Below, one piece after another: positions 1 through 6,681 of a stretch of DNA of 12,726 nucleotides. Below the pieces are notes generated by a model that saw only the letters and a program-made list of their open reading frames with translations, had not been told where the DNA came from and searched no databases. The position numbers were made by a program, and so were the translations under genes. Source of the stretch: a bacterium UBP3_UBA6266 (GTDB lineage Bacteria; Auribacterota; UBA6266); assembly GCA_002440765.1 (NCBI GenBank), contig DJVC01000053.1, forward strand, positions 1 to 12,726. Direction: 5' to 3'. Numbering within the stretch: position 1 is the stretch's first letter; each line of letters starts with the position of its first letter.

Positions 1-205
1 CTATTTTCTTCAATTCGCCCGAACTCACATCTTCCACATAAGAAACACCCCTGTTTACGGAATTCACCTTATCAATGTTGACATCAAATCCGGCAACATG
101 AAACCCTGAGCGTCCGAATTCAACCGCTAAAGGCAGCCCAACATACCCCAGCCCTATGATGCCGACCCGGCATTTTTTTTCAGATATCTTTTTCTTTATA
201 TCCAT
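1..205 (-). CDS. UDP-N-acetylhexosamine dehydrogenase (WbpA-like), N-terminal 68 codons
   Basis: This is the start of a nucleotide-sugar dehydrogenase that runs off the left edge. The ATG is at 205-203, with the Shine-Dalgarno AGGAGGG four bases or fewer upstream (209-215), so the start is well supported. The visible part is an NAD-binding Rossmann fold: a short basic leader, then the dinucleotide-binding loop GLGYVG at residues 18-23 followed by LPLAVEFG, and an acidic residue at strand end (D41 in GFDV) expected to bind the NAD ribose. The motif SYVED at residues 55-59 is typical of the UDP-GlcNAc/UDP-ManNAc dehydrogenase branch (WbpA, WbpO, WecC). The equivalent place in the upstream ugd gene reads IYEPGL, typical of UDP-glucose dehydrogenases. 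The catalytic cysteine region lies outside the window, so substrate is inferred from the N-terminus only. It follows ugd by 16 bases in the same operon and probably makes a UDP-hexosaminuronic acid for surface polysaccharide. Confidence 0.85.
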   Translation of the reverse strand, partial: MDIKKKISEKKCRVGIIGLGYVGLPLAVEFGRSGFHVAGFDVNIDKVNSVNRGVSYVEDVSSGELKKI

Positions 206-221
206 TAACCCTCCTAAAATA

Positions 222-1514
222 TTATTCGCGCCCGACGCTTTTATAAATAAAACCTTCCTCAATCATCTTCAGCGGTTCAAAGATGTTCCTCCCGTCGATT
301 ATTATGGGATGGGAGAGTAGTTTCTTTATTTTTTTCAAATTCAGATTTTTAAATTCATCCCATTCTGTAAGTATTACAATCGCGTCGCATCCCTGCGCCG
401 CGTGATAGGGGTTTTTACAGAAAGTAACCCCCTTTAGTATGTCCCTTGCCGTTTTCATCGCCCGGGGATCGTAAACACGTATTTCAGCACCCTCTTTCCT
501 AAGCATATTGATTATATCAATTGAAGGCGCATTTCTCATATCATCCGTATCCGGTTTAAAAGAAAGGCCCATCACAGCTATAGTTTTATTTTTTACAACC
601 CACAAAGCATCTATTATCTTTTTAACGAAAAAAACCTTCTGCCGGTTATTAATTTCCTCGACTTCTTTCAACAGCGAAAAATGATAGCCGAGATCCTCGG
701 CTATCTTAATGAAAGCCGAAACATCCTTCGGGAAACATGACCCCCCGTAACCTATCCCGGCATTCAGGAAAGTCCTGCCGATCCTCCTGTCCAGGCCCAT
801 TCCCAAAGCCACTTCCTCCACGTTTGCCCCGCTTTTTTCGCAAATGTTTGCGATGGCATTTACAAAAGAAATTTTCAAAGCCAGAAAAGCATTTGACGCA
901 TGCTTAATAAGTTCCGCGCTTTTTATATCCGTAATTATTACGGGAGCCTTCAACTTTTTATAAAGTTCCTTCATCTTTTCAGCGGACTTGCTGCTCGTAA
1001 CACCTATGACTATGCGGTCGGGATTCATAGCATCATGGATCGCAGACCCCTCCCTTAAAAACTCGGGGTTGGAAACCACGTCAAAATCCATATTCTTTTT
1101 GCTGTATCTTTTTATCGTTTCCGCAACTTTTTCACCGGTTCTGACGGGGACAGTGGATTTATCAACTATTATTTTATAATCTTTCATCAATACGGCTATT
1201 TCATGCGCCACTCCGGCAACATAACTTAAGTCTGCGCTTCCGTCAAGCCTCGGGGGAGTATTCACGGCAATAAATATTATCTCTGAATTTTCAACCGCAG
1301 ATTTAATGGATGTGGCAAAAGTCAGTCTGCGGCGCGCTCTATTTTTAACAATAAGTTTATCCAAACCGGGTTCATAAATAGGAATTTTGCCGGCTTTTAA
1401 AGCCGCAATTTTCGCTTTATTGCTGTCAATACAAACTACTTTATGACCAAGCTCGGCAAGACAGGCTCCCGTAACCAAACCGACATATCCCGCACCAATA
1501 ACAGCCGTTTTCAT
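222..1514 (-). CDS. ugd: UDP-glucose 6-dehydrogenase
   Basis: This cytoplasmic enzyme oxidises UDP-glucose to UDP-glucuronate with two NAD+, supplying uronic acid for capsule, exopolysaccharide or LPS sugars. The 430-residue length is typical of the bacterial family. Residues 1-30 form the NAD-binding start with GAGYVG at 7-12 and D30 at strand end. IYEPGL is at 46-51, STVPV at 120-124 and NPEFLREG at 149-156. The catalytic block shows K204, N208, the nucleophile C260 in GGSCFPKD and D264, the same numbering as known for the Streptococcus pyogenes enzyme. The C-terminal UDP-binding domain includes GLSFKPDTDDMRNAP. No catalytic residue is missing; the only small oddity is R125 where many relatives have Gly in STVPVG. 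The ATG at 1514 is preceded by the Shine-Dalgarno AAAGGGGG (1519-1526). It lies 152 bases after lptD and directly before a second sugar-nucleotide dehydrogenase. Symbols ugd, udg and tuaD are all used for this family. Confidence 0.95.
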   Translation of the reverse strand: MKTAVIGAGYVGLVTGACLAELGHKVVCIDSNKAKIAALKAGKIPIYEPGLDKLIVKNRARRRLTFATSIKSAVENSEIIFIAVNTPPRLDGSADLSYVAGVAHEIAVLMKDYKIIVDKSTVPVRTGEKVAETIKRYSKKNMDFDVVSNPEFLREGSAIHDAMNPDRIVIGVTSSKSAEKMKELYKKLKAPVIITDIKSAELIKHASNAFLALKISFVNAIANICEKSGANVEEVALGMGLDRRIGRTFLNAGIGYGGSCFPKDVSAFIKIAEDLGYHFSLLKEVEEINNRQKVFFVKKIIDALWVVKNKTIAVMGLSFKPDTDDMRNAPSIDIINMLRKEGAEIRVYDPRAMKTARDILKGVTFCKNPYHAAQGCDAIVILTEWDEFKNLNLKKIKKLLSHPIIIDGRNIFEPLKMIEEGFIYKSVGRE

Positions 1515-1540
1515 TAAACCCCCTTTAATTTCCTCTATCC

Positions 1541-1558
1541 GATAACCGACCGGTTACC
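1541..1558 (-). repeat. Inverted repeat in the lptD-ugd gap
   Basis: On the minus strand GGTAACC and GGTTATC flank the four-base loop GGTC and can form a seven-base-pair stem with one G-T wobble. A second pair of arms, TTACCC (1554-1559) and GGGTAA (1577-1582), shares bases with this stem, so the two structures exclude each other. The hairpin ends about 15 bases before the ugd Shine-Dalgarno. No T-tract follows it in the direction of transcription, so it does not look like an intrinsic terminator. It could be an operator, a processing site or chance. The rest of the 152-base gap is AT-rich and holds no gene that I can see. Confidence 0.4.
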
Positions 1559-1582
1559 CCATCCTGAAAAGACAGAGGGTAA

Positions 1583-1622
1583 TAAAATCATTTCACTATT
1601 AAATTCAAAATACTGATGTCAA
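1583..1622 (-). promoter_or_regulatory. Weak candidate promoter for ugd
   Basis: On the minus strand a perfect TTGACA hexamer (1617-1622) lies about 100 bases upstream of the ugd start. No convincing -10 box sits at 17 bases: TTTAAT comes too early (13 bases) and TATTAC-like sequence too late. The surrounding DNA is AT-rich. It is reported because of the perfect -35 hexamer and the unusually long gap between genes, but it may be chance. Confidence 0.22.
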
Positions 1623-1666
1623 AATAATTTCGCGCCACGCGCTTAAGCTTTCTTATTCTGCCTTCT

Positions 1667-3709
1667 CTAATATCCGACTTCCGCCTGCGACTCAGGAAAC
1701 GCGGTCAGCCAGAAGGCGATATAAAACATATTTTCATCGCCTCTTTTGGCATACGAAAAAGATGTTTCCCAGCAGTGAAAATTCCTGGTTATCTTGTATT
1801 CCTGTTCCTGCAGCTTCCCGTCGCTTGTTTCAAAACGAAAATATGTATCAAACCTCCATTTTTCAAGAAACCGGATACTGAGAGACGTGGTCCATAAGTT
1901 ACTGTAATCCTTCAGATATCTTTGTCCAACGGATATCTGTAAATCCTTCAAGGGAGTCAGCCCGATAACAGAATTAACTTCATCAAACTGCCCGCTGTGG
2001 GAATTAAAGCTTGAATCCAGGTCAACATATAACCAGCTGAAAGGCCGAAATTCCAACTCTGAGAAAAGATTTGAAAACCTGTCGCCGTTATTATCCCTGT
2101 CCTTTTTAAGGAACATATCTATATATATGTAAATATCCAGTAAATCCGTGGACACATCCTGTCTTTTGGTCTGGAACGTATTGCGGAAACCGTATCTAAG
2201 GGAATCTCTCCTGTCTATCGAATCAATCCAGTCAAACTGATAGAGTTCGTCAGGTCTTTTATCCGGTTTATAAGTATATGTATAAACAACCTGAGGCTGG
2301 AAGACATGCCTTATATCATGTATATCAAAAAAACTGTTTTCCACATTGAATACCTTGTAGAATTTCGTTGAGGTCTCAACACCGGCAGTTAAAATGTTTC
2401 TCATAATATCATTACGGTCGTCAACGGCATTGGTATAAAATGTACCCCTGTATTCCGCATAAGGATTTACAGATAAAAAATTGAAATAATTTATCGGCAG
2501 GCAGAACCTGTGAAACGTATCAATCCTGCCGGAACTGTACTCCCTGTGTCTGAAAAAATCTTTATCGTAATTAAGATAAGCCGCCGAATTGGAACTTTCG
2601 TAATAGAAGGGGGTATTCCATAACTTCTGGTTTATCAGGTCAATGTTGACCTGCGGCAACCTTTCAACCACATTATAAAATGTATTAAGCCTTTTTCTTG
2701 TTGAAACGCTGACTTTGAAATTATCTCCGTATTTCGTTATATCAGCATGGGTCCTGGGTTGAATTTCCCTGGAATATTCCTTTCTGAAAAAATCTTTTAT
2801 GATATCTTCGTCGCTTTGCTTGCTGAACTCGGCGAAAAAAGTGATGTCATCTCTGAGAATCTGCCTGTGTTTCCATTTAACGCGATACCTGTTGTTATCA
2901 TGGATGTGAGTCCCGTCATCCAATTCCCTGCTTCTGTCCCATACATGATAAGTATTCACTTCTCCCTGGATATGGTCCTGTTTATATACGATATCACTAC
3001 CGTATGCAACACCGCGCTTTGAACGGTAATCGACATGTAATGTCCCCTTGATATTTTTATCAATTTTCCAGTTCATTCCCGTTAACACAAACGCCCCCCA
3101 TTCGGAATCATGGCCGGGAATCACGAAAAATTTGGGTTTATCGTCATCCAATGACCTTGAATAATACGGCCAGTAAAAAACAGGGACTTTTCCTATGTAA
3201 ACAACCGCGTCTTTGATTACTATCCTATCCCCGAGATATATTTTGATGTGCTTGCCTTCCACCCGGTATTCCGGCTCGTCAAAATCGCTTGTCGTTGCAT
3301 TTGCCCTGGTCGCGACAAAAACCTTGTCATCCAGTTTTTCAACCCTTTCAACACCGCCGTACATAGGATGCATGCTGTATTTACAATGCATAATATCAGC
3401 GGCGCCGGTTTCAAAGTTATACACAACAGTGTCAGCCTGATAGATATTGCCCGCCCTGTACAGCTTAACATTGCCTGAGGCGCTGACTTCCTTTTTTTCG
3501 ACCTGCAATTTTATCGTATCCGCGGTAAGCTTCATATCCATATACTCAACGACAACATTACCCGAAGCAGATAGGGACTGTGAATTGCGGTCATAAGATA
3601 CATTGTCGCCGTCAACCGTGACCGGTCCATCAACAGTCGAATCAGACATAACATTAGTGCAGACGGCAAAAAATACTATATTGAAACAAAACAGCAATAT
3701 TTTTTTCAT
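1667..3709 (-). CDS. lptD: LPS-assembly protein LptD (OstA)
   Basis: LptD is the outer-membrane beta-barrel that inserts lipopolysaccharide into the outer leaflet at the end of the Lpt bridge. The 680-residue product starts with a signal peptide (MKK, hydrophobic to about residue 20, likely cut after S22). Residues about 28-170 form the LptA-like jellyroll, seen as repeats such as LSASGNVVVE and VSASGNVKLY. The family signature GKVPVFYWPYYSRSL lies at 173-187, and VIPGHDSEWG follows as the barrel begins. The rest alternates hydrophobic and polar residues as barrel strands do, with HCW at 645-647 near the C-terminus. Only three cysteines remain after the signal peptide: C109, C403 and C646. 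The position matching E. coli C173 is S141 (ATTSD), so the usual interdomain disulfide is absent or moved. The start has a weak Shine-Dalgarno, AGGG at 3715-3718. It is shorter than the E. coli protein (about 780 residues) but has both domains. Confidence 0.9.
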   Translation of the reverse strand: MKKILLFCFNIVFFAVCTNVMSDSTVDGPVTVDGDNVSYDRNSQSLSASGNVVVEYMDMKLTADTIKLQVEKKEVSASGNVKLYRAGNIYQADTVVYNFETGAADIMHCKYSMHPMYGGVERVEKLDDKVFVATRANATTSDFDEPEYRVEGKHIKIYLGDRIVIKDAVVYIGKVPVFYWPYYSRSLDDDKPKFFVIPGHDSEWGAFVLTGMNWKIDKNIKGTLHVDYRSKRGVAYGSDIVYKQDHIQGEVNTYHVWDRSRELDDGTHIHDNNRYRVKWKHRQILRDDITFFAEFSKQSDEDIIKDFFRKEYSREIQPRTHADITKYGDNFKVSVSTRKRLNTFYNVVERLPQVNIDLINQKLWNTPFYYESSNSAAYLNYDKDFFRHREYSSGRIDTFHRFCLPINYFNFLSVNPYAEYRGTFYTNAVDDRNDIMRNILTAGVETSTKFYKVFNVENSFFDIHDIRHVFQPQVVYTYTYKPDKRPDELYQFDWIDSIDRRDSLRYGFRNTFQTKRQDVSTDLLDIYIYIDMFLKKDRDNNGDRFSNLFSELEFRPFSWLYVDLDSSFNSHSGQFDEVNSVIGLTPLKDLQISVGQRYLKDYSNLWTTSLSIRFLEKWRFDTYFRFETSDGKLQEQEYKITRNFHCWETSFSYAKRGDENMFYIAFWLTAFPESQAEVGY

Positions 3710-3739
3710 ATATACCCTATTAATGATATTCGAAAAAAG

Positions 3740-3769
3740 ACTATATCATAGTGATAAACAGTGTTTCAA
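3740..3769 (-). promoter_or_regulatory. Candidate sigma70 promoter of lptD with extended -10
   Basis: On the minus strand TTGAAA (3764-3769) is followed after 18 bases by TATAGT (3740-3745). A TG dinucleotide precedes the second hexamer with one base between, giving the extended -10 form TGATATAGT. Both hexamers match the sigma70 consensus at five of six positions. Transcription would begin near 3733, giving a leader of about 25 bases before the lptD ATG at 3709. It sits in the 84-base gap after the TPR gene, so lptD can be transcribed independently of that gene. Confidence 0.5.
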
Positions 3770-3793
3770 TATTTATTAGACTGCCGGACCGTG

Positions 3794-5758
3794 TTAATCA
3801 GGCTGACGGACCGGTAACTCCCTCTCTATTTTTTCTATCTGGGAAACCAGTTCCGGTTTGATTTTACCGCATATTTCTTTAGCTTTTTTCAATGTCTCAA
3901 GAGACCTATTGTAATCCCTTGTCCTGGCGTAATATATAGCCATATTCACTAACAGATACGGGTCCGAACCATCAATATTTTCAGCATATTTAAACATCGA
4001 AACGGCGCTCGTATAATTACCCGCGGAAAGGTAAATATTACCTGAATTTACGGCAGCCTGGATATAATAAGGATTTTCCGCCAGACAACGGGAATAATAT
4101 TTAAGGGCTTCATTGTAGCTACCCCGCTCATGAAACACTCTTCCTATATTAAAATACGGCAGGTGATAAGCCGGATCGGCATCTATTGACAAACTGTAAT
4201 ACTTCAACGCTTTCTCTTTATCTCCTTTATTATCATAGAGTAATCCCAGGCTGTTATACGCCTTTGCATATTTACTGTCGCTTTCCAGAATATCCAAAAA
4301 TATCTTTTCTGCCTTATCTGTCTGCCCTTTCTCCTCAAATATCTGTCCTAACATCCACCGGGCCTTAACGCTTTCTCCTCCGCTTAAATCATCAAGCAGT
4401 TTAAACTGCTCGTAAGCTTTATCATATTCACGCATGCTAAAATACGTATTCCCCAAATTATTAATCACACGCCTGCTGAACGGCGCCATCTTCTTTTCTT
4501 TTTCATAAAATCCTACAGGATCCCTCCAGTCTTCGGTCCTTATAAAAGTCCTGATGGAAAAAACTATCAGAATAACAAGAAAAATAATTGTATAAATACG
4601 TTTTTTTGCCGATGCCCTGTAAAGTTTTAACAGGAAAACGCCCAGCACGGTTAAAATGCCCGTTAACGGAATGTACATGGAATGCTGGGAGGTAAACAGC
4701 ATGTTATATTGGCTTACAGGAATTATATGACTGACCGGAAACAACGTTATAGCAATCCACAATACCGCAAACAGCAGAAATTTGTCTTTTTTTCCCTTAA
4801 TGAACAGCCCTACTGAAACAAGAAAAACCAACGCGGTTGAAAGAATATGCTTAAAGGACATTAGGTAGGCAATGGGCTGTGTGAAATCTTCAAAATACAG
4901 GTTATACGGAAATATAATCAGCAAAAACCAGCGCGCCAGAACCGGCGTCATAGAATACACACGCCAAAAAATCATGTCTGACCAGACAGTAAAATATTCC
5001 ACTTTCGAATTCAAAGCAACGGCCCTGAGATAGGCATAAATAAGGAATACAATGATATAAGGAATAATCCTGGCGAAGAGTTCAGGCAGAAAAACGCTTA
5101 ACCTGCTTTCCTTTTTCTTCAGGAAGCAAAATTCATAGGCAATTACTATAAGAGGCAGCATTACCCCATTTTCCTTCGAACATAAACTTACAAAAAATAA
5201 AACCACACTGCCCGCAAACAGCAGTATCCTGGAATAAGAATTTTTAAGCCGGGAATAGCCTATATAAAACAACAGGGACAAAAGCATAAAGAAAAGGCAC
5301 AGGGAATCCGTCCGTCCGCTTATATAAGAAACCACATCCGCACTTATGGGATGAACGGCAAACAAAAAAGATACAAAAATTGATATATCCAACCGTCCGG
5401 CAAGTAAAAACAATATAAAAAAAATAAGAATGGAATTAAAAGAATGAACAATAATATTTGTAAGATGATATCCCCACGGGGACAACCCGTAAAAGAAATA
5501 ATCCAATGATACGGATACCAGCACGAAAGGCCTGTAATAACCTTCCTGCCCCTGATAATCCCGGCTTATATCCGTATCAAAAAACTCGGATCCGAAAAAA
5601 GCCTTTGCCTCCGATATGTCTTTGTGCTTATTCTCAATAATCAGGACATTATCATCCCATATGAAAGGGCACAACAAAGCATTACAATACACCAAAAGGC
5701 ATAACGCAAACAATATAAGCGGGTAATGCAGCAAATTAAGTCGCAGGCTTTGGATCAT
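3794..5758 (-). CDS. TMTC/DUF1736-like membrane protein with TPR repeats
   Basis: This integral membrane protein has about 654 residues. Counting from the ATG at 5758, a hydrophobic helix lies at about 12-29, then an extracytoplasmic loop with the acidic pair WDD (34-36), then YYRPF at 74-78. Roughly ten further hydrophobic segments run to about residue 405. HPISADVVSYISGRTDSL (136-153) matches the HPI...E..SGR.D signature of DUF1736/TMTC proteins, related to GT39 O-mannosyltransferases. DWRD at 410-413 starts a soluble tail with about six TPR units (about 430-630), probably extracytoplasmic. The likely role is transfer of a lipid-linked sugar to protein or glycan, but donor and acceptor are unknown. 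A TTG at 5779 would add seven residues. I chose the ATG because it starts one base after the stop of the 66-codon gene upstream, suggesting coupling; neither start has a good Shine-Dalgarno. It is next to lptD and near sugar-nucleotide genes, consistent with an envelope role. Confidence 0.8.
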   Translation of the reverse strand: MIQSLRLNLLHYPLILFALCLLVYCNALLCPFIWDDNVLIIENKHKDISEAKAFFGSEFFDTDISRDYQGQEGYYRPFVLVSVSLDYFFYGLSPWGYHLTNIIVHSFNSILIFFILFLLAGRLDISIFVSFLFAVHPISADVVSYISGRTDSLCLFFMLLSLLFYIGYSRLKNSYSRILLFAGSVVLFFVSLCSKENGVMLPLIVIAYEFCFLKKKESRLSVFLPELFARIIPYIIVFLIYAYLRAVALNSKVEYFTVWSDMIFWRVYSMTPVLARWFLLIIFPYNLYFEDFTQPIAYLMSFKHILSTALVFLVSVGLFIKGKKDKFLLFAVLWIAITLFPVSHIIPVSQYNMLFTSQHSMYIPLTGILTVLGVFLLKLYRASAKKRIYTIIFLVILIVFSIRTFIRTEDWRDPVGFYEKEKKMAPFSRRVINNLGNTYFSMREYDKAYEQFKLLDDLSGGESVKARWMLGQIFEEKGQTDKAEKIFLDILESDSKYAKAYNSLGLLYDNKGDKEKALKYYSLSIDADPAYHLPYFNIGRVFHERGSYNEALKYYSRCLAENPYYIQAAVNSGNIYLSAGNYTSAVSMFKYAENIDGSDPYLLVNMAIYYARTRDYNRSLETLKKAKEICGKIKPELVSQIEKIERELPVRQPD

Positions 5759-5759
5759 A

Positions 5760-5960
5760 TTATTTCGCAAGCTTCTCAAGAACTAAATAAAGAAGATACA
5801 ATGTGAGAGAACAAAAAATACCTTTAGCAAGAAAATACCAGGAAAAGCCATCGTTGCTGAAATTGCCTTTAAACACTTCATTGCCCAGCAGGAAAACATA
5901 GAGGCAAATCAGGAACACGATTACGGCCGATCCGCAGACTAATAATTTGAGCTTCTTCAT
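5760..5960 (-). CDS. Small two-helix membrane protein, unknown function
   Basis: I do not recognise this 66-residue product. It begins MKKLKLL and has two clear hydrophobic helices, about 6-26 (rich in V, I, L, F) and about 43-61, joined by a polar loop with two Asn-rich patches (GNEVF, GNFSNDG). The basic N-terminus suggests that both ends face the cytoplasm with the loop outside. It has two cysteines, both in hydrophobic stretches. It is likely a real gene: a good ribosome site AAGGTGG (5964-5970) lies just before the ATG, and its stop codon is one base from the likely start of the TMTC-like gene, suggesting translational coupling. It could be a small partner subunit of that protein. A translated leader that only drives the downstream gene is the alternative. 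Confidence 0.65.
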   Translation of the reverse strand: MKKLKLLVCGSAVIVFLICLYVFLLGNEVFKGNFSNDGFSWYFLAKGIFCSLTLYLLYLVLEKLAK

Positions 5961-6005
5961 CTTCCACCTTTAGAATTTATATTTATTCCTTATCCGGCCC
6001 GCGGA

Positions 6006-6587
6006 TTATTCCATACCCAAACCGACAATTTTAATTTCCGCAAGTTTTTCTTCCGTTATATTATATTTTTCTATAATTTTCTGATTGATCTCGCTGATTT
6101 TAGAACTTACGTATTCCTGTCTTCGGATTTTGTCGTCAGGGTACATCTGTTTCGCTTCTTCTTCAAGCATCTCCTCCATCATAACTATTTCCCTGAAAAT
6201 TTCACTTTCATCGTATTTTACCTGCGCAATATCCGGTTCTTCATCCGAATATTGCTTCTTTTCGTCCTCTTTCATTATTCTGTCCACTATTTTCAGATAA
6301 TCCTTATTCATTTCCGGATAGGATTTATCTTCAGCCTTTTTCTCCGGAACCCTGATCTTCCCTGCCTCAAACTGCTTATCATAACCTTCAATCTTTGCAA
6401 CAATGCTGACAGGTACAATCATTTCTCCGCCCGTCTTTATCTTTATCTTTATAAACTCATTATCTTTATCTACTATTTTACCTTCTATAGAACGGCCGTT
6501 TTTAAAATGGACAACCTCACAGAAAGAAATCGGGAGAAAAGAAAAAAGAAACAAAATAAGATGTAAAAAAAGCACTATCTTTCTCAA
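6006..6587 (-). CDS. Secreted protein with SH3/Sm-like domain and acidic helical tail
   Basis: I cannot assign a function to this 193-residue product. A signal peptide covers about residues 1-23 (MRK, then a long Leu/Phe-rich core ending PISFC). It is followed by a compact beta-rich domain at 24-68: VVHFKNGRSIEGKIV, FIKIKIKTGG and MIVPVSIVAKIEG. This G-(x)-GKIV...V-P-x-x-I-x-x-I pattern is common in small SH3/Sm-like barrels of exported bacterial proteins. Residues about 80-150 are highly charged and probably helical, with an acidic run MMEEMLEEEAKQMYPDD at 136-152. The tail 160-185 (INQKIIEKYNITEEKLAEI) is a helix-turn-helix-like amphipathic pair. The Cys at 23 is not in a proper lipobox, so a lipoprotein is unlikely. 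The start is TTG, fixed by a strong Shine-Dalgarno AAAGGAG six bases upstream. It has its own candidate promoter and lies 45 bases before the small membrane protein gene. Confidence 0.75.
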   Translation of the reverse strand: MRKIVLFLHLILFLFSFLPISFCEVVHFKNGRSIEGKIVDKDNEFIKIKIKTGGEMIVPVSIVAKIEGYDKQFEAGKIRVPEKKAEDKSYPEMNKDYLKIVDRIMKEDEKKQYSDEEPDIAQVKYDESEIFREIVMMEEMLEEEAKQMYPDDKIRRQEYVSSKISEINQKIIEKYNITEEKLAEIKIVGLGME

Positions 6588-6593
6588 GATATT

Positions 6594-6600
6594 CTCCTTT
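6594..6600 (-). promoter_or_regulatory. Shine-Dalgarno fixing a TTG start
   Basis: AAAGGAG on the minus strand lies six bases before the TTG codon at 6587-6585. It is the strongest ribosome site in region B and is the main reason for accepting the TTG as the start of the secreted 193-residue protein. A hydrophobic signal peptide begins directly after the TTG, which agrees. Confidence 0.7.
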
Positions 6601-6626
6601 TACTTTTTGCCAAACATCGTTGATTA

Positions 6627-6655
6627 AATCTAACTTATTCGGAAAATTATTGCAA
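6627..6655 (-). promoter_or_regulatory. Candidate promoter after purF
   Basis: On the minus strand TTGCAA (6650-6655) and TAGATT (6627-6632) are 17 bases apart, each matching the sigma70 consensus at four of six positions, within AT-rich DNA. The site lies in the 94-base gap between purF and the secreted-protein gene, about 40 bases before that TTG start. It would separate the nucleotide operon from the envelope genes. There is no clear terminator behind purF, so read-through remains possible. Confidence 0.38.
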
Positions 6656-6681
6656 ATTAAAATTTACGGCCGCCGCTAATG

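Noticed and set aside
3785..3813. Direct repeat CGGACCG at 3785-3791 and 3807-3813
   Set aside because: Two seven-base copies around the stop codon of the TPR gene can arise by chance. There is no third copy and no matching inverted arm.
5759..5779. TTG start at 5779 for the TMTC-like protein
   Set aside because: There is no Shine-Dalgarno before it and it would overlap the small gene by 20 bases. The ATG at 5758 sits directly after that gene's stop. This is a judgement rather than proof.
5992..6006. Hairpin ATCCG-GCCCG-CGGAT as a terminator of the secreted-protein gene
   Set aside because: The stem is only five pairs and no T-run follows in the direction of transcription. The next gene's ribosome site is 20 bases away, so the genes look co-transcribed.
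6665..6678. GC-rich patch after purF (GCGGCGGCCG on the minus strand) as an intrinsic terminator
   Set aside because: It forms only a very short self-complementary core, and the following T-rich stretch is interrupted, so it is not a convincing terminator.
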